A stretch of 64,000 nucleotides of DNA, from NCBI RefSeq assembly GCF_000143415.4, contig NW_003314326.1, positions 755,609 to 819,608 of the forward strand, read 5' to 3'. Position numbers and translations under genes: made by a program. A model generated the notes under the pieces. It saw nothing but the letters and a program-made list of their open reading frames with translations. It was not told the DNA's origin and made no database searches. Of the stretch, positions 10,636 through 22,772 are shown piece after piece. The stretch comes from Selaginella moellendorffii (lineage: Eukaryota > Streptophyta > Lycopodiopsida > Selaginellales > Selaginellaceae). The number at the start of each line of letters is the position of its first letter. Position 1 is the first letter of the stretch.

Positions 10636-11930
10636 ATGGCAAAGGTAAGGCATAAAAAAACCAAGGCAGAGATGAAACCTCCTCTAGAGCTGAAACTTTC
10701 AGTCGAAGAAAAGGCTAGGGATGATGAATCCTTGCATGAGGAGCACTTCAATAAGGAAACTTCCAAACAAAAGTCTGGTGGTGAGGTTTGGTCATCCAAG
10801 GCCCAATTGGATGTTCTAAAAGAACAATTAGCATAGACCAATGCCCTGCTAGAGACTCTTGTACACAAGTTAAAGCGTGCTGAGAAGCGGAAGAAAAAGT
10901 GAAAGATTGCAGATGCTAGTAGTGTAGAAGGTGTGGACCTTCAGTAGGGACTGAGGCAGCATTGAACAAAGTCAAACAAACCAAAATGGAATCAATCCCT
11001 CAAGCAGTTCCTAAGTACAAACCAAAGCCCCCACCGGTCTTCAAGGGAGTGAATGACTATAAGGTGGTGGAGGATTGGTTTTATGATATGAAGGATTATT
11101 TATGAGCATTGTGGTTCCCGAGCTCGGAGAAGATCCCATGTGCAAAACCATACTTGGTAGATAATGCTAAGTCTTGATGGAGAACAACAAAGGCCAACAA
11201 TGGACTGGTGGCCACTTGGGAAATGATGAAGGCGAGGATCCGTGTAACCTACGTTCCTCTGAATGCTACTGTGCACTTAAGGGATGAGTTGAGTAAGCTG
11301 AAGTTGACTGGAACCATTCAAGAGTATGTGAATGCGTTTATGGCAAAGAGGATATTTGTTATGGACACGTGTGATATGGATACGTTCCATGCCTTCATAT
11401 TAAGCTTCCAGACCTAGGCTTAAGGCAAGGTGATGAGTTGGAACCCGACCAACTACAAGGAAGCATTAGATGCAACTATTAAGGTGCATTTCAATGATAA
11501 CCTACAAAAGAGGAACACAACGGGGTTGGGATTCATGTTTAGCAAAGGGGCCAAACCAAGGGGGATATATGGAAAAGGGAGATTCAAGAAGAATTTCTCT
11601 AAGAATGAGTCCTTGGGGTTTTGGAAAGGCAGATCCGGTGGCTAGTGAGCAAGTACGTGGGGGAGTCAAGTAAAAAGAGACAAACCCACGGATAAAAAGG
11701 TCAAGTCAGCTAATAGCGTGGGAAACAATGTATGCTTCAACTATGGTGAAGCAAGACACTTTTTGAGAGAATGTCCTTACATGAAGAAGGCCAGAGCCAA
11801 TATAGCCATTAAATTGAGTGAAAACCAAACTAAGGTACGTGATTCAGTCCTTAACTTAAAGTTACTCATTATATGAGCAACTTTGGTAGAGAGTTATTCA
11901 CAATATCTACTAGCCCTTTGAGGAAAGCTC
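10636..11930 (+). pseudogene. gag of the LTR-A gypsy element
   Basis: A leader frame (10636-10836) rich in Lys and Glu is followed by the capsid-like segment TWEMMKARI...LRDELSKLKLTG at 11208-11417. A basic region precedes a zinc knuckle at 11733-11777. The knuckle reads C-F-N-Y-G-E-A-R-H-F-L-R-E-C, so the second Cys of the CCHC motif is replaced by Tyr. Several in-frame stops separate these pieces. Gag would form the virus-like particle; this copy cannot. Confidence 0.8.
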
Positions 11931-14470
11931 AAAGGTAGATTTGTTAAGATCCTTATTAACATAGGTGTTTCAGATAATTTTGTAGCTGCAAACATAGTTC
12001 GGCAAGCTAGACTAACGGTGTAGCGGCTGGGCGAACCAAGGACTATAGAGTTTGTTCAGGGTAGCTAAAGCACCAATGAGGTACTTTGACAAGCAAGAGT
12101 CAAAGTAGAGACTTGGAAAGTAGACATGGATTTCAACGTGTTGAACATGGTAGGATTTGACATAATCCTTGGGATGGATTGGTTCAATTAGTTTGTGGTA
12201 GCTCTACATAGACAAGGTAGGAACTTTGTGCTACTGGCGAATGCTTAGGGAGAACGATCCAAGGTGGAGGCCCAGGATCTAAAAGTAAGGCAATGTAAGG
12301 CCAAAGACTCTTGCTTGAACCTGGTGTCCACGAGAGGACAATTCACTAAAAGAACCAATGTAGCATTTTTGTGCTTACTCTTAGCGAGGAGTGAGCAAAA
12401 GACGGGAACAGAAGAAGTACCTTTAATGATCCAACAGGTGTTGAACCAATTTCAAAATATCATACCAGAGGAGCTACTGGCGGGATTACCCCCTGAACGA
12501 CCGATAGAACATAAAATCGAGCTAGTAGAGGGTGCTAAGGCAGTGGTTCGTCCCCCTTATCATTTAAACAAAAAGGAACTTGAGGAACTCAAACGCCAAC
12601 TAAAAGAGTTTGTGGATAAAAAGTATGTTAGGTTGAGCAAGTTGCCATATATGGCACCGGTGTTATTTGTGATAAAGAAAGATGGATCTATGCACATATG
12701 CATAGACTACCGGTTGCTCAACAAGTATACAAAGAAAAATAAATACCCTTTACCAAGGATTGAGGACCTATTCAATAGGTTGAGAAAGGCAAAATACTTT
12801 TCGAGGATTGATCTAAAGTCAGGATATTACCAAATCCAGATAACAGAGGAAGATGTCGAGAAGAGAACCTATCAAACAAAGTATGGGAGCTTTGAGTTTT
12901 TAGTGATGCCCTTTGGGCTATGCAATGCGTCGGCAACATTTCATTTTTGTGCTTACTTTCAGTGAGGAGAGACAAAAAGACAGGAACAGAAGAAATACCT
13001 TTAATGATCTAGTAAGTGTTGAACCAATTTCGAGATACCATGTTGGAGGAGTTACCGGTGGAGTTACTACCTGCACAACCGATAGAACATAAAATCGAGT
13101 TGGTCGAGGGTCCCCCTTATCGGTTGAACGAAAAGGAACTCAAGGAGCTCAAATGCCAACTTAAGGAGTTAGTGGAAAAATGGTATGTTAGGTTGAGCAA
13201 GTCGTTGTATGGTGCACCGGTGCTATTTATGAAAAAGAAAGATGGCTCTATGCATATGTCTATATACTACTACTTGTTCAACAAGTATATAAAGAAGAAT
13301 AAGTATTTTTTACCAAGGATTGAGGACCTATTCGATAGGTTGGGAAAGGCAAAATACTTCTCAAGGATTGACCTAAAGTCAGAATACTGCCAAATCCGGG
13401 TAACAAGGGAAGATGTCGAGAAGACAACCTATTGAACAAGGTATGGGAGCTTTGAGTTTTTGGTGATGCCCTTTGGGTTGTGCAATACGCCTGCAATATT
13501 TTCGGCGTTAATGAACCACATTTTTGTACTCTATCTGGATCACTTCGTGGTTGTTTATATCGATGACATCTTGATCTATAGCGAGACACTAGAGGAGTAG
13601 CCAAACACTTAACAAAGGTGTTTGAGAAACTAAGGGAACACAAGTTGTATGCTAAAGAGAGCAAATGTGACTTTACTCAAACAAAAGGTAAAATTTCTTA
13701 GGCATGTGGTAGGCAAGGACAGGCTCAAGGTGGACCCTAAGAAGGTTCAAGCGATCTAGGAATGGGAGTGACCACTGAATGTGCACGAGTTGAGGGTGTT
13801 CTTGGGGCTATGCAACTACTACCGAAAGTTTATCAAACACTATTCGAGAGTAGCCTTACCCTTAACAGACCAAATGGGAAAAGGGAAAATAGTATGGACA
13901 GCAGAATGCAAAGTGGTATTTGTCCACCTCAAAAGGAAGTTGAGGAAGACTCCCGTGTTGGCATTAGACTTTGGTAAGGACTTTGAGGTAGAAATAGACA
14001 CTTCAAACTGCATTGGGCGCAATTTTGAAGTAGGACAACCATCAAGTGGCATTCTTCTTGAAGAAGTTGGACAAGGCTCGAAGCAAGACAACCATCAAGT
14101 GGCATTCTTCTCGAAAAATCTGGACAAAGCTCAGCGAAAGTGGCTTGCCCACGAGAAGGAATTATTTGCGATGGTCAAGGTGTTTAAGGAGTGGCGATAC
14201 TACCTTGGGAGACACTTCAAAATTTACACGGATAATGTGGCAATGAAACACTTCTTGTCACAGCTCGACCTAAGAGGAAAATAAAGGCGGTGTGCCAATA
14301 CTTTGGCCGAGTTTGATTGCGAGATTTTGTATAAACCTGGGAAGAGCAACATCATGGCAAATGCTCTAAGTCGAAAGGCAAGCTTGAAGTTGGCAATATC
14401 CAGCATGACAACAACCTTTTGGAATGATGTGCAAACAGTATATGAGAACAATAGCATAACATAAGAAGTG
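11930..14470 (+). pseudogene. pol protease, reverse transcriptase and RNase H, decayed with internal duplication
   Basis: The protease region reads LINIGVSDNF near 11950-11985, where the catalytic D-S/T-G is lost, followed by the IILGMDW strand near 12160. RT copy 1 (12264-12942) has RPPYHLN, the IKKDGSM strand and [12 protein letters not shown], then breaks off. RT copy 2 (12943-13600) repeats it and continues to the active-site YIDD at about 13557. RNase H follows, with FEVEIDTSN near 13985, a short duplicated piece at about 14035-14130, and FKIYTDN near 14220. Stops occur in nearly every segment. Confidence 0.88.
12364..13510 (+). repeat. tandem duplication of about 580 bases in RT
   Basis: The segment 12364-12942 recurs as 12943-13510 with scattered differences. 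The junction at 12943 sits on CATTTTTGT, a string present at both 12364 and 13517, which points to recombination between short homologies. A second small tandem duplication of about 50 bases lies at 14035-14130. Confidence 0.85.
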
Positions 14471-14479
14471 TTGCTAAGG

Positions 14480-15870
14480 AACCAAGAGGCACGAGATGCT
14501 CACCAAAGAGGTGAACTGCCAACGGAAAAGAAAACAGGTTATGCAGAATATAATAGACTCATTTATTATAAACAAACGAGGGTGTATATTCTAGAAGGGG
14601 AACTAAGGAAGGTAGCCTTAGAAGAGTGTCATGATGGACCTCTTGCAAGACACGGTAGAGTGCCCAAAACAATGGGTTTACTCGGAAATATCACTGGCTA
14701 GACATGGCTAAAAACATCCAAGACTATGTAAAGACATGTCTAACATGTCAATAGGTCAAAGCCGTGACTAAGGCTAGTGGGGGCTTGTTACAAAGCCTCC
14801 CAATTCCAGATTGTCTGTGGAAATGTCTTACGATGGACTTCATTACAGGACTCCCCCCAAGTGAAAGGTTTGATATGATATTCGTGGTGGTGGATTGATT
14901 TTCAAAGATGGCACATTTCATACCCACCATAACGGAAGTGGATGCAGAGGGTGTGGCGAAGCTGTTCTTCAAACAAGTGGTTCGAATGCGGGGAAGGCCA
15001 AAAGAGATTATCTCAGATTGAGATAAGATCTTCACCAGTAAGTTCTGAAGGACTCTCCTAGAACAGTATCACACCAAGTTGAAATTTAGCACAACCTATC
15101 ACTCACAAACAGGTATTGGGTATTAAGTCAAGTTTGATGGCACTAACACTTCTTGACAGACGGACAAATGGAAAGAGTGAATAGGCAATTGGAGGATTAT
15201 TTGCAATGCTATGTCTCTAGAGACCAAATTGATTAGGTAAATCATTTAAGACTTGCAAAAATATGCTATAACAACTCACCACACTCAACTATCAGGGTGA
15301 GTCCATGGGAAGTCATCAATGGGCAAGCTATTGAAGGTTCTGTGGAACTTGGCGTGGCCAAGTATCATGGAGAGTTACCCATAGTGGAGGCATTCACAGC
15401 GGAAAAACTCAACATTTAGAATCTAGTAAAGGATTCCTTGGAACGGGCTCAACAAAAACAAACCAAGTATGCAAACCAAAAGTGCCAAGATGTAAAGTTC
15501 CAACCTAGGGAAAAGGTGTGGTTGAACACTAAATTGAGGCATGAATTGGTAAGGTGACTTATCACCTTCAACTTCCTCGAGAGATGGGGAAGATGCACCC
15601 TATGTTCTATATGAACTTACTCAAGCCATACTTTGAGGATCCTCTTCACAAGGACCAAGTAAGACATTTACCGGAGGTTATCCAAGAGGAAGAGGAATAC
15701 AAAGTTGAGGCTATCTCAATGCATGCAAGAGCAAGTGACAAAGACGTGAGGTGGGGGAGTTCTATGTGAAGTGGAAAGGATTTCCACACTGTAAAGCAAC
15801 ATGGGAATCGGAAGAGAACCTAGCAAACGTGCAAGATCTAGTGGAGGAATTTTTGCAAAGTAGAACTCTA
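14480..15870 (+). pseudogene. pol integrase and chromodomain of the LTR-A gypsy element
   Basis: A zinc-binding region (HDGPLA.HG, then CLTCQ near 14740) is followed by the rve core with DFITGLPPS at about 14835 and [13 protein letters not shown] at about 14890. The segment TTYHSQT / DGQMERVNRQLEDYL spans 15090-15200 and is split by a 47-base insert. The downstream end has MHPMFYMNLLKPY (15595) and a chromodomain FYVKWKGFPHCKATWESEENL at 15755-15820. Chromodomains of such elements guide insertion toward marked chromatin. Stops and a deletion near 15550 inactivate it. Confidence 0.85.
15113..15159 (+). other. 47-base GT...AG intron-like insert within integrase
   Basis: The insert starts GTATTGGG and ends TTGACAG, has CACTAAC-like branch sequence, and interrupts a conserved codon run exactly between QT and DGQM. 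Removing it restores the reading frame across a conserved motif. Its length fits the short introns of the neighbouring genes. Confidence 0.55.
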
Positions 15871-15954
15871 TGTACTTATGCAAAATTCAATTAAAGAATC
15901 TATTTGAGAAATTAAGCAATGTCATATGTTGGGACTCGAAGGCATGCCAAAGGT

Positions 15955-16105
15955 AAGCTAATTAGCATGGGTTAACTAAGTTGACCAAGCGTAGGAAACT
16001 ATGCCCAACTCGCCACGAGGATATTGAATCCGTAAGCATATTCTATAGAGGTTGGGTTCGAGTCCCAACCCCCTAGTAAAGCAAGGCTGGGTTCAAATCC
16101 CAACC
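15955..16105 (+). other. tRNA-like / SINE-like remnant with two box B motifs
   Basis: GGTTCGAGTCC at 16055-16065 is a perfect pol III box B, flanked by a five-pair TTGGG/CCCAA stem as in a tRNA T-arm. A second, GGTTCAAATCC, lies near 16090. I cannot fold a complete tRNA from the upstream bases, so this may be only a relic. Confidence 0.3.
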
Positions 16106-16296
16106 CCATACTAGGGCGTAATGAGGGGAGGGGTATAGAGACACTTATATTCTGTTGTCATAGGCTCTTGGCTGAGGAGGTTAACTTAGGCACACTGCTA
16201 AGTGGGGGGATGCCCCCAGAGATACAGTTAACAAGTCATAGGATTAAAAAGAGGCATTCGATGTGGGTATCAAACTTCTTCTATGGGTGGTGGAGT

Positions 16297-17427
16297 TGTA
16301 AGGAACCAACTTCCTAAGGTGTCGAAAGCTAAAGGATCCCCGAAAGCACGACCAAAATGATAAAGAGTTCATCTGATGAGACCGAGTCCAAGATCGAGTC
16401 TGAGACCGACTCTAAGACCGAGTTTAAGACTGAGTTCGAGACCGAGTCCGAGTCCGAGTCCGAGACCGAGTCCGAGACCGAGTCTGAGACCGAGTTTGAG
16501 ACCGAGTTTGAGATCCGAGAACGGGTTTGAGACCGAGTTTGAGATCGAGTCTGAGATAGAGTCCAAGGTCGGGTCTAAGATCGAGTTCGACAAAGTTCAA
16601 GGTCAATTCCAAAATCGAGTCCGAGACCGAGTCTGAATCCGAATACTAATATAAATCGTGGGGTGAAAGCCCAAAGCGTGGGGCTGCAAAGGGTTCCAAA
16701 AGTATAATAGTATAATAGGGATAGTGAGGTCTAGGAACGAGTCTTGAAAGAACTCTTTAGTGGTGCTTCCAAACTTACTTAAGGTTGAGACTGAGGTTGA
16801 GAGTCCTTGGGTGGGTGTGAGCATGGACTCGACTGGTGCTGAAGGGGCCACCCAAAGAAGTGCTCAAGAGCAGCTCCCACTCCTGAAAGGGAAACCGACT
16901 GCGGTGCTCCCGACTCATGTGGAGTGGTGCCCCACTTGAGTACTTTGGGGCTCATTGGTCTTTGCCCTTCCTAAAGGTTTGGGTCCTACCCTTTGGGATG
17001 GAAGTGGGGGAGTAAGGGTACTTATACCGGGCTGTTAGGCCACAGTGTTTCCTCTTGATGTTTTGATGCAAGTGTTGCACCAAGGCTTGGGATTTAGAAG
17101 GTCCCATGATCAAGTTTTGTTGTACCAAGGAATATTAGGAATCTGAAGGTTTTGTGTGCTTAGCTGCTTGTGCCTACAAGGAGTGTAACCAAACTTTAAG
17201 GCCAGTTTAACCCGGGGAAGGGGATTGGGAGAGAATTTGGGAATCTGTAGATGGATGACTAACACTCCATTGCTTATGTAGTGAGTGGTTGAGACTAAAT
17301 AGGACGAAGTAGAAGCTAGTACAATAGGTGGGAACCTTAGCAAGGGAACTTAACTAAAGCCAAGGCTATGGTGGTTGAATAGACAAGGTAAGCCAACAAA
17401 TTGGAAAGGAAAAAATTGTGGCTTATA
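16297..17427 (+). mobile_element. 3' LTR of the LTR-A gypsy element
   Basis: It begins TGTAAGGAACC and ends GTGGCTTATA (CA decayed to TA). The hexamer array is at about 16379-16640. It aligns along its length to the 5' LTR with many substitutions and lacks the long G run. The purine-rich GGGTGGTGGAG precedes it. The target duplication CCAAC follows. Confidence 0.9.
16379..16640 (+). repeat. hexamer array in the 3' LTR
   Basis: GAGTCC/GAGACC/GAGTTT-type units, including perfect GAGTCC runs around 16440-16490. Open frames across it are artefacts of the six-base period. Confidence 0.85.
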
Positions 17428-17459
17428 CCAACATACTAATAGATATAACTCTTGACGTC

Positions 17460-17970
17460 TGTGCATAACATGAAAGCTAGAAAGCAAGAAAATGTTGAAA
17501 AAAATCAAGAAATACAACTTTTCAAGAGTATCTTCATACAACACAATATGCAATTGCCTCTCAAAAACATAACAATGCAAATCACTTCTGAGAGTAATGT
17601 TCTTGTTTTTGTGCTCACCCTTAAGGTTCATGGTGGATGTCAATCCTCCACTTGCCAATGGATTTCTTGGCAATGCAGTCTTTATTGCAATCGCTTCCTC
17701 CACTATTAAGCAGATCCATCGACCATGTTGTGAATCTCATCCAAGAAGCCAATCACACAACAACATATGCTATCGATTGCATTGAGGAAGAGCCTGTTAG
17801 AGATTTCACTCTCCTTCCACCACTCAGATCTCTTCAATCTCGTGATAGCTGGTGTGGATTTCGGAAGTGGGAGGCTCCTTTATTATCGGAGAACACCAGC
17901 AGAGGTTTGTGGCAAATCGCTACAGAACTGGGTGATTGCTTCTTCACAGGTGGCAATTTACTATATGGTG
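17460..17970 (+). pseudogene. BAHD acyltransferase fragment, frameshifted
   Basis: In one frame (17597-17710) the sequence reads MVDVNPPLANGFLGNAVF, the signature strand around PPLP..YFGNA in the C-terminal half of BAHD enzymes. These enzymes transfer acyl groups from CoA to alcohols and amines. The text then shifts to a second frame, where YAIDCIEE matches the region before the DFGWG motif. A third frame (about 17835-17880) gives DFGSGRLLYY, an altered DFGWG. The HXXXD active-site half is missing. It starts a few bases after the gypsy 3' LTR flank, so the remainder may have been lost with the insertion. Confidence 0.65.
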
Positions 17971-18114
17971 AAATAGTGAAAACCTAAAATATTTCCTTAT
18001 TTTACAAGCTTAAAGGAGGAAATGGGCTTGAGTGTGTAAAGGGAGTTTAGATTAAATATCCACTATGGTTTTATTTTATGGTCGGAAATGGTTTGAAACC
18101 TCTAGGGAGAACGA

Positions 18115-18204
18115 ATGGGGGGCGGCTGCACAAAGAAGATGACGCTCGTGGAGTTGCCATTGTGGTCGGGATTGATCGAGAAGGTTGACGCTTTTACAAA
18201 GAAC
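18115..18204 (+). CDS. unidentified exon, possible start of a small protein
   Basis: An ATG-initiated 30-codon frame, starting MGGGCTKK and ending AFTKN, stops at a good donor (AAC|GTAAGA). The N-terminus resembles a myristoylation/palmitoylation signal (Gly2, Cys5). I could not join a convincing next exon, and the family is not recognised. It may be a relic. The rest of 17971-18830 shows nothing else I can support. Confidence 0.25.
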
Positions 18205-18830
18205 GTAAGAAATTCATGGCTAAAAAAAACTTAAGGATTGCTGCGAGAACATTGTCAGAGTACAAGCAGCTGTATTCAATCAGTGCAGGAAAGAAACATT
18301 CCAAATTCGGAATGCTCCATTGATCTAAAAAGAGTAACATAATCAATTTGTGAAGTGAATCCAGTTCGAAGCGAAACTAAACTTTGAGTGAGTAATTTTC
18401 CGAGGAAGAACAGAAAGAAGGCAAGGGAACTGTGTCATAAACGAGAAAGAGCTGGACAACTCTCACGCCTTCCAGCCTACATTATACGCAGAAAAGTGGA
18501 GAGAGGCATCAGAGTGCAAGTGAGCAGTCATTTAGAATGTAAGGGACCGCTTGCCGCATCTAATCTGATCCTAGTTTCAGTTGATCTATCAGGAAAAAGG
18601 CCGGCAGAACTTTGAGCACGTATCGCTCGAGAGCTCTCTGTAGTTCTACAGTGGTGAGCCGAGATTGATGATTTGATTTACTCCACCGGGATGATCTTGA
18701 GCTTTGTTCATGTGTTATTCACTTCCATTGCTGAAAATGATGGTATGCAAAGGCGCAGTTGGTGAGCGCGTAGCTGCTGAGAAATCCCGATTTCGAAATA
18801 AATCCATTTTAGGGTTTTCCATGCTTGGCT

Positions 18831-20554
18831 ATGGCGTCCACACCCTTCGACGAGGTCAGTGCCGCTGCTGTCTCCACTGCTCGGTTGATCTAGCTGCTCA
18901 ATCCTAGGATGAATTTGATTTCGGTGGAGACGTAGTCGGCGATGTCGGCATCAGAGCAGGTTTGATCTTCGCATTTCTAGGCACATTCTCTCTCTCTCTC
19001 TCTCTCTCGGCTGAGGCTGAGGCTTGTTTCGAACAGGAAAGAGGGGTTTTGGCGAGCTCGAGGACGATGACGATCTTTTTCCCTCAAAGAAGGTACTGCG
19101 TTTTCTTTCTCTCTCCTCTGGTTAAGAAACTTGCAAATGTGAAGGAAAAGCTCACGAAAGGAATCGTGTATCTTGCGTGTAGATTTATGGATCGGCAGTG
19201 GCCGCGGGAAGTGATCACGCGACTACTACCATACTCAATCTTCGCGCCAGGTAATCTTTCTATCAAGTATAACTTCCAAACTTGCGCTTCTTTCTCATGT
19301 AGTTTAGAAGAGCGTGATGGGACCATTGCATCACTAAAGGTATATTGCAAAACAGCACAAGCTCTTTGATACAGTTCATCGCTGAGCTTCCTTTGGTTTT
19401 TGGCAGGCTGACCTTGCCACTGCCAATGGAGAGCTAGACAAATGGAGGAATTTGTTTCAAAGTGGAGAGTCAATTCTACCAGAAAACTCAACTTCAGGTC
19501 TATCAACTTACCTTGTGTTTGCTTACTGTTCTGATATGTATGTTGTTGTTAGATCCTCGGCTGATCTTGGATCATATAAAATCTCTCCAAGCATCCCAAG
19601 CTCGCGTGAAAGACCAGGTTCGCAAGTTTGGCGTTTTGAGTTGTGCATTTTCCTTGTTCTTTTTGTTTCTGATCGAGTCTTCTTTGTCGTTTCACAGCTC
19701 GCATCATCCAGGCGCAAGGAAACTGCCATGCTGATCCATTTGTCAAACAAGGAACAAGAAATTGCAGAGATGAAGGCAAGTCTCTCTTCAATGTTTCTTT
19801 TCTGTTTACTTTTTTGTTATAAACGTAATGGCACTTTAGACTCTCGTTCACGATTTGAAGCTTTCGTTGAGGCCTCCAACGCTTCAGGTACTCGTGTATT
19901 TTCCAGGCTAGCTAGCGATCTTACAACTTTGTTTGGTCGCAGTCTCGTCGTCTTTTGCTGGATCCTGCTATTCATGTAGAATTTACACGTATGAAGGTCA
20001 GTCTTTTCCAGACAATGGTAACACTGTCTGAGGTTGTGACTTCCAAAGTCTAGAAGGAGCTGGAAATTGCGGAAAAGAAGGCCAAAGATCTGACTGACGA
20101 TCTCGCCGCTGTCCAGTTCACTCCGCACAGTAAAAACGGCAAAATGCTCATGGCAAAGTGTCGTACGCTGCAAGAGGAAAACGAAGAAATAGGGAGGGAG
20201 GCTTCGGAGGGCAAGGTTCGTATCTTTCCGGTATCTTGGACTTGTTTCAAGCAGAACGTTACAGATACATGATCTGGAAACAAGGCTGGCTGTTCAAAAG
20301 TCGTTGAGCTCTGAATTGAAACGCGGTTATCAAGGTTTGTAATCTCACAACGAATCTCCTGAGCGTTCTAAAGGTTTAAAATGTTGCGCCAGAGCTGTTT
20401 CGGTACGTCCGTGATCTCAATGAAGAGGCGGAGAGGCTGCAGCAAATGGTACAAGCTGGGAGGTTTATTTTCAAAGCTTTTGACATGTTTGTATTGGACA
20501 CAGGTGCGTATACTCCAGAGTCAAGTGGAGCAAAAGGACTGGCAAACGGCTTAG
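18831..20554 (+). CDS. FIP37: FIP37/WTAP-type subunit of the m6A methyltransferase complex
   Basis: Fourteen short exons encode about 303 residues, versus about 330 in Arabidopsis FIP37: 18831-18854, 18908-18959, 19037-19092, 19183-19250, 19303-19339, 19407-19497, 19553-19617, 19698-19775, 19840-19887, 19943-19996, 20054-20215, 20265-20334, 20393-20448, 20504-20554. All phases join. Family landmarks in order are the acidic RGFGELEDDDDLF, DPRLILDHIKSLQ, NKEQEIAEMK, SRRLLLDPAIH, the very conserved SKNGKMLMAKCRTLQEENEE, and a C-terminal coiled coil. The protein scaffolds the nuclear MTA-MTB m6A writer. Intron 8 (19776-19839) has a GC donor. The C-terminus stops early after QTA, dropping the acidic tail of seed-plant proteins. 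The start was chosen because the earlier ATG at 18821 is out of frame. Confidence 0.93.
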
Positions 20555-22736
20555 GAGACGCTTCGTTCCGAGCGAGCTCGCCACCTCGGTTTGATATTCG
20601 AAACGATACAACTCCCACAAATGATGCACTTTGAAACTTCCACTTTCCCTCTCTACGTCCTTTTGTAGGTTGTAAGAATTCCATAGTCCAACTTCATTGT
20701 CGAGCATGTAGTTCTCAATGTGCTCCACAGAATTCTTGACGGAGTAGAGATTCACCAGATGTGCACTTTCTTTACTTGTCTGCTGGGCTGCCTCCGGGTC
20801 GTGTTATCAGGTTCTAGATGAACATTGATTTTCGCTTCTATACAACAAAATCTCGAAATATGCTGTGCCATGAACGGGGAGGAAATATCCTTCCATATTT
20901 GGCATAGGAGGTGTATCTACAATCACATTTCTTCCAGATAGCAGCAGCTGCTAAGCGCATCGACCTGCGAAAATTGATCAAACGAGCCAGGAGATTGAAG
21001 CACATCTAGAAGGCGCCACTTCAAAGACAAAGAAAACTCTTGCTTTCTTTGACATTGCAAATCACCTCTTAGGTGAGCTAGTAACGACGAGAGCAAGAGA
21101 ATGAGACGATTGTCTCCCTCTTTTCTAGATCCTTCAACCAATGCAGCTATGAAAAACCTTAATACTTAAAAGGTTTGCATGGAATTATTTCGATTAATTC
21201 TGAGTATATGCAGAAGGTGTTATAAAATTTTCATTTTGGATTACCACGGTAATAATTTGCTGCGGGAAGTTTATAATAATAAAAGCGTTTATAATTTATA
21301 AATACAAGAATAATTTAAATGAATAATAACTGTTAGATAGCAAGAATATTTAAGCATATTCTAGGTATATCCACTACTCATCAAAGAAAAAATGTAAGTG
21401 TTTTGCTTTTAATATTATGATTTATGTAAATGGTGCATTTTGTAAGGTGCTCAAATCATAAAAATTAGTATTAGGGTACTTTGATCTCTTAATATATAGG
21501 TATTTATACCTTTATATTATTTAATTTTATATATTATAGTAGATATATAAATTAAAATATTTAATTTTTGGATATACTTGGGTTTTTTTTTAATCCAAAG
21601 ATTTATTTTAAATGGCTACTCTGGAGAATTAACTTTAAATTTCATTAACTTTAGGGCTCATATTTAAACTGTATTTAATAGTAAAAACAAGAAATATTAA
21701 ACATTGGATCAATTGTGATGTTTAATTTAATTAAAAATTTAGTATATTAAATAAATATAGATGTTTAATAGTTTCATCTTTATTATTTTTAATATGTGGT
21801 ATATAATTTGGTTTGAAATGTGATGGCAAAATTGAATCACAAAAAAAGGTAAATTATTTTTAATATTTTAAATAAATTGCTTTTATTGTTTTTGAATTAC
21901 CTTATGCATAAAACCATCATTTAGTAAATTCTTAATCACTATGCAATAATCTTCCATATACTAAAAAATATTATATAACAAACTCTATTTTGATTTAGTA
22001 ACTTACAAAAAAACTTTTAAATTTATATAAGTTGAAAAGACTTTTTTTATATTTGGCTAAAATTTCACATGTTATAACATATACAAATAAAGCTATATAG
22101 CCTATAAAATCACAAATGCCTTAATAATTAGGATTCTTCCAAAAGCATAATCATGATAGTAATTTTCTTAGTATAATGTGATTATATTATATTTAAATGA
22201 ATTATTTTACTTTGAATTATATATAATTTAAAATATGTAATTTAAGTGTGTAAGTTATGATGAATCACATTGTGTCTTTCAAAAGTTATTAATCATAAAA
22301 ATAATTATTTACATTTTAAAATTTTTATTATTAATTAACATTATTACTATTTAATTTTTACTATTTTGTTAACTTACACACATTTTCTCTTTAAAATTTA
22401 ATTTAATTTTTAAAACTGTTAAAAAATTAATATTTATATAGTTATGCTCATACAAAATTATAGTTAAGATTATGGATTTCATGATTTCATAAATAATCTT
22501 ATCGACTAATTTTATTATTAATAAATATTAATGCTAAAATTTTAATTAAAATGTTTATCTTTCCTTATATAAACTCAATTCTCAAGCATTATTTAAATTA
22601 AACTATAAATATCATTCTTTAGTTATAACCTTCATTCTTAAAAAATTGAAAAAGATAAAAAATAATTAAACATATATATTAATTTAATTTAAATATTATA
22701 TTAATAAGTTGTTTTCAATATTTAATTTAATTTTTG

Positions 22737-22772
<36 letters not shown>

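Larger units (their letters stand above)
9448..17432 (+). mobile_element. near-complete chromodomain Ty3/gypsy retrotransposon (LTR-A family), decayed
   Basis: The element is bounded by LTRs at 9453-10576 and 16297-17427 and by the 5-base target duplication CCAAC at 9448-9452 and 17428-17432. After the 5' LTR comes an initiator-Met-type primer-binding site (10578-10590). Gag, protease, reverse transcriptase, RNase H, integrase and chromodomain follow, in the order typical of plant chromoviruses. A purine-rich stretch precedes the 3' LTR. Stops and frameshifts interrupt every domain, the RT 5' half is tandemly duplicated, and a 47-base intron-like insert sits in integrase. The two LTRs differ visibly and the 3' LTR ends TA instead of CA, so the insertion is old. 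It is non-autonomous as it stands. Confidence 0.93.
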
